A stretch of DNA of 35,372 nt. Source: Nitrospirota bacterium. GTDB taxonomy: Bacteria; Nitrospinota; Nitrospinia; SZUA-224. The stretch covers positions 1 to 35,372 of the forward strand of contig QIDP01000163.1 of assembly GCA_003229375.1 (NCBI GenBank), read 5' to 3'. Shown here in pieces: positions 33,380 to 35,372 of the stretch. Below the pieces are notes generated by a model. That model had not been told where the DNA came from. It made no database searches and worked only from the letters and a program-made list of their open reading frames with translations. The first letter of the stretch is position 1. Every line of letters starts with the position of its first letter. The translations under genes and the position numbers were made by a program.

Positions 33380-34102
33380 ATGAGCTGGCTTTTAGGTGCA
33401 GGAATGGGGCTTTTGTTGGGTGGGCCTCTGGGTGCTGTGGTGGGGGGAGTTTTACAGCACATGGTAACAAAAAATACGCGTGATACGGGGCTATCGAAAC
33501 CGAATCATATCAACCAGGAGACAGTTTTCGTGACAAACCTTGCAGCTATAATGACAAAGATAGCCATGGCTGATGGTCGCATAAATCCGGAGGAGGTGCG
33601 GACAATACGCAATTTCTTTGCCCAAAAACTTGGCTACAGCGGACAAGACCTGGAATATATATATGGAATAATAAAGGAGACAGAAAAAGTAAATCCGGAT
33701 CTATGGAAAATCTGCCATGCCTTCAGGCAGTATGCAGGTTATGAAATCCGGATGCTCCTTCTGGACCTGGCATACCAGATAGCAATAACAGATCACATTA
33801 TCACTGATGCAGAACAGAGGGAGATTAATACTGTCGCCTCACTGATCGGTGTACCTGATGAGGAACACCAGAGGATCAAGAACAAGTATTTATCGGTCCA
33901 AAGAACTGATAACTACTCTATACTCGGTCTCAGGCAAGAGGCTTCTCCGGAGGAAATAAAAAAGGCCTATAGGGTAATGGCTGCACAGTACCACCCTGAC
34001 AAGGTTTCACATCTTGGAAAGGAACTCATCGATTTCGCCAACCAAAAATTCAGAGAGATCAACAAGGCATACGATGAATTGATAAAGGTGAGAGGGGTGT
34101 AA
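33380..34102 (+). CDS. DjlA-like membrane co-chaperone (TerB domain plus J domain)
   Basis: 240 aa, with GGGGAGGGG before the ATG. Residues 4-26 form a Gly-rich membrane helix (LLGAGMGLLLGGPLGAVVGG). Residues about 50-155 are a TerB-like helical domain (AAIMTKIAMADGRINPEEVRTI and IAITDHIITDAEQREI, two similar halves with acidic loops). Residues about 175-240 are a J domain with the HPD motif (AAQYHPDKV). This layout matches DjlA, a membrane-bound DnaK partner linked in E. coli to envelope stress. The two TerB halves may bind a metal. Confidence 0.88.
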   Translation: MSWLLGAGMGLLLGGPLGAVVGGVLQHMVTKNTRDTGLSKPNHINQETVFVTNLAAIMTKIAMADGRINPEEVRTIRNFFAQKLGYSGQDLEYIYGIIKETEKVNPDLWKICHAFRQYAGYEIRMLLLDLAYQIAITDHIITDAEQREINTVASLIGVPDEEHQRIKNKYLSVQRTDNYSILGLRQEASPEEIKKAYRVMAAQYHPDKVSHLGKELIDFANQKFREINKAYDELIKVRGV

Positions 34103-34141
34103 GCGAGGTGGAAGGCAGAAGATTGGAACTTTACTAAAATC

Positions 34142-34245
34142 GTAACCGTTCACGGTTTGAAATTGGAAATTGGAAATTTGTGTTATCATATTGCAGCTAT
34201 TCATTTTTTTCTAATTTCCAATTTCAGTGTTCTGTGAACGCTTAC
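34142..34245. repeat. 104-bp nested inverted-repeat element after the DjlA-like gene
   Basis: The outer arms GTAACCGTTCAC (34142-34153) and GTGAACGCTTAC (34234-34245) pair at 11 of 12 positions. The inner arms 34159-34171 and 34213-34225 (GAAATTGGAAATT and complement) are a perfect 13-bp match. No coding frame is present. It lies between convergent genes, so it could also act as a bidirectional terminator. The outer motif recurs exactly at 22924-22935. Confidence 0.75.
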
Positions 34246-34276
34246 TTTATTTTTTTACTCTTTTCCCTTACACCCT

Positions 34277-35347
34277 TCACCCTTCACCTTTCTCCTTATA
34301 TTCATGCCATAGACCATTAATCATTAGAAGGATCAAAGACAGAGAAGCAATTATCCGAACCGATGCCGGGAATATTTCTTTTACCTGTCCTGAAAGTGCA
34401 AATGCCTTAATTCCCAAAGCCAAATAGACATAGTCTAATGTTAATCCCAGTATCAATGACATAACTGCGATGGTTGCCAGATAGATACCTGTTGCTTTTT
34501 TACCAAGAAACTTAGTGATAACAGGTATGGATGTTGTATTGGTGGCCGGTCCTGCAAGTAAAAATACAAGAGCTGCCCCGGGACTCATCCCTTTTAAAAC
34601 CAATGCAGCAGCAATAGGTGTCGATGCTGTGGCGCAAATATAAAGAGGGATACCTATTATTAACATGATTATCATTGACTGAATTCCTCCTCCCAGGTAT
34701 TTTACTACAAAGTCTGGAGGGATAAGATATGAAATCAGTCCGGCAATTACTATTCCTATAATAAGCCATTTTGCAATATCACCTATAAGGTCTATAAAGG
34801 CATACTTTAATCCGGCCCATAATTTTTCTAAAAATGAATGGTGTCTTTTATGTTCATCCTCACTGCAATTATCACCCGAACAACAACCATCGACCTTACA
34901 GGTTTCCTGCGTCAAATTAACGTATGATTCGGACTTACTACCGGATATATTTTCTAAAATACCTGCGGTTGTCCCTGTAATAAATGCAGATATTGGTCTT
35001 GCAATGGTCATAATAGGGTCAAAAAGGGCATAGGTTATAGCAATGGAATCAACACCGGATTCCGGGGTAGAAATCAAAAAAGCTATGCTTGCTCCATTGT
35101 TTGCCCCCTGTTTCTTTAATGAAACAGCGGTTGGAAGAACCCCGCAGGAACAAAGAGGGATAGGAATGCCCCAAAAGGAGGCGTATATTACAGATCGAAT
35201 TTTCCCTCTTCCCAGATATTTAGCAATTTTTTCCGGTGAAACAAAGATATAAAGAAGCCCGGCTACGAAGAAACCAAATAGAATGTATATGGATGACTCC
35301 ATCAAAATATCCCACGATTCCCTCAGAATGCCGATAATTACTTCCAT
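34277..35347 (-). CDS. SO_0444-family Cu/Zn efflux permease
   Basis: 356 aa with about ten hydrophobic spans, and AAAGGAGA upstream of the ATG. Both halves carry the permease signature of this family: IPIPLCSCGVLPTAVSLKKQ and AFLISTPESGVDSI (about 61-101), then CATASTPIAAALVLKGMSPG and FLLAGPATNTTSIPV. The central hydrophilic loop has C150, C155, C156 and C161, followed by H166, H169 and H170, a likely metal-binding cluster. C66 and C68 in the CSCG motif may form the transport site. It probably exports copper or zinc; arsenic or organoarsenical export (ArsP) is a related alternative. The gene is complete within the window. Confidence 0.85.
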   Translation of the reverse strand: MEVIIGILRESWDILMESSIYILFGFFVAGLLYIFVSPEKIAKYLGRGKIRSVIYASFWGIPIPLCSCGVLPTAVSLKKQGANNGASIAFLISTPESGVDSIAITYALFDPIMTIARPISAFITGTTAGILENISGSKSESYVNLTQETCKVDGCCSGDNCSEDEHKRHHSFLEKLWAGLKYAFIDLIGDIAKWLIIGIVIAGLISYLIPPDFVVKYLGGGIQSMIIMLIIGIPLYICATASTPIAAALVLKGMSPGAALVFLLAGPATNTTSIPVITKFLGKKATGIYLATIAVMSLILGLTLDYVYLALGIKAFALSGQVKEIFPASVRIIASLSLILLMINGLWHEYKEKGEG

Positions 35348-35372
35348 TAACTATCTCCTTTGATCATTTAAT

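Overview
The window comes from a Gram-negative, probably anaerobic bacterium with dissimilatory sulfur metabolism. It carries a complete sulfate activation and APS reduction module (sat, aprBA, qmoABC). It also carries outer-membrane lipid transport genes (Mla type), outer-membrane beta-barrels, lipoproteins and motAB. No rRNA, tRNA or other taxonomic marker is visible. Genes of this kind occur in Desulfobacterota, Nitrospirota and some candidate phyla such as Schekmanbacteria, and the lineage cannot be fixed from this sequence alone. No dsr genes are in the window, so the direction of the pathway (sulfate reduction or sulfur oxidation) rests on the qmo genes and context.

Region 1 (1-8.3 kb) is a variable cell-surface island, mostly on the minus strand. 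It holds two secreted lipoproteins (383 and 1074 aa), two outer-membrane beta-barrels, a small membrane protein, a fragmentary secreted protein, a REP-associated transposase remnant and a plus-strand XRE regulator. The regulator's upstream region has three operator-like dyads, one of which overlaps a strong promoter for the 1074-aa lipoprotein. A copy of 31 bases of sat is embedded at the end of the transposase remnant.

Region 2 (8.4-20.2 kb) is the metabolic core. Transcribed right to left it reads aprB-aprA-(terminator)-qmoA-qmoB-qmoC-hppA-adk-sat, behind a near-consensus promoter at 20211-20239. Sat makes APS and PPi from sulfate and ATP, and AprBA reduces APS to sulfite and AMP. QmoABC supplies electrons from the quinone pool, membrane pyrophosphatase converts PPi into an ion gradient, and Adk recycles AMP. 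The locus therefore handles both by-products of activation.

Region 3 (20.3-29 kb) has rdgB (minus), then on the plus strand pdxA-rsmA behind a structured leader. It continues with mlaE-mlaF-mlaD, a TolC-like gene, a 133-bp inverted-repeat element, mlaC, motA and motB.

Region 4 (29-35.4 kb) holds housekeeping and envelope genes: a GspG-like lipoprotein, dksA, a lytic transglycosylase, gatB, a small putative lipoprotein, a TerB/DnaJ-domain membrane protein and an SO_0444-type metal-efflux permease. Small palindromic elements are scattered through the window, and several fall into shared families.
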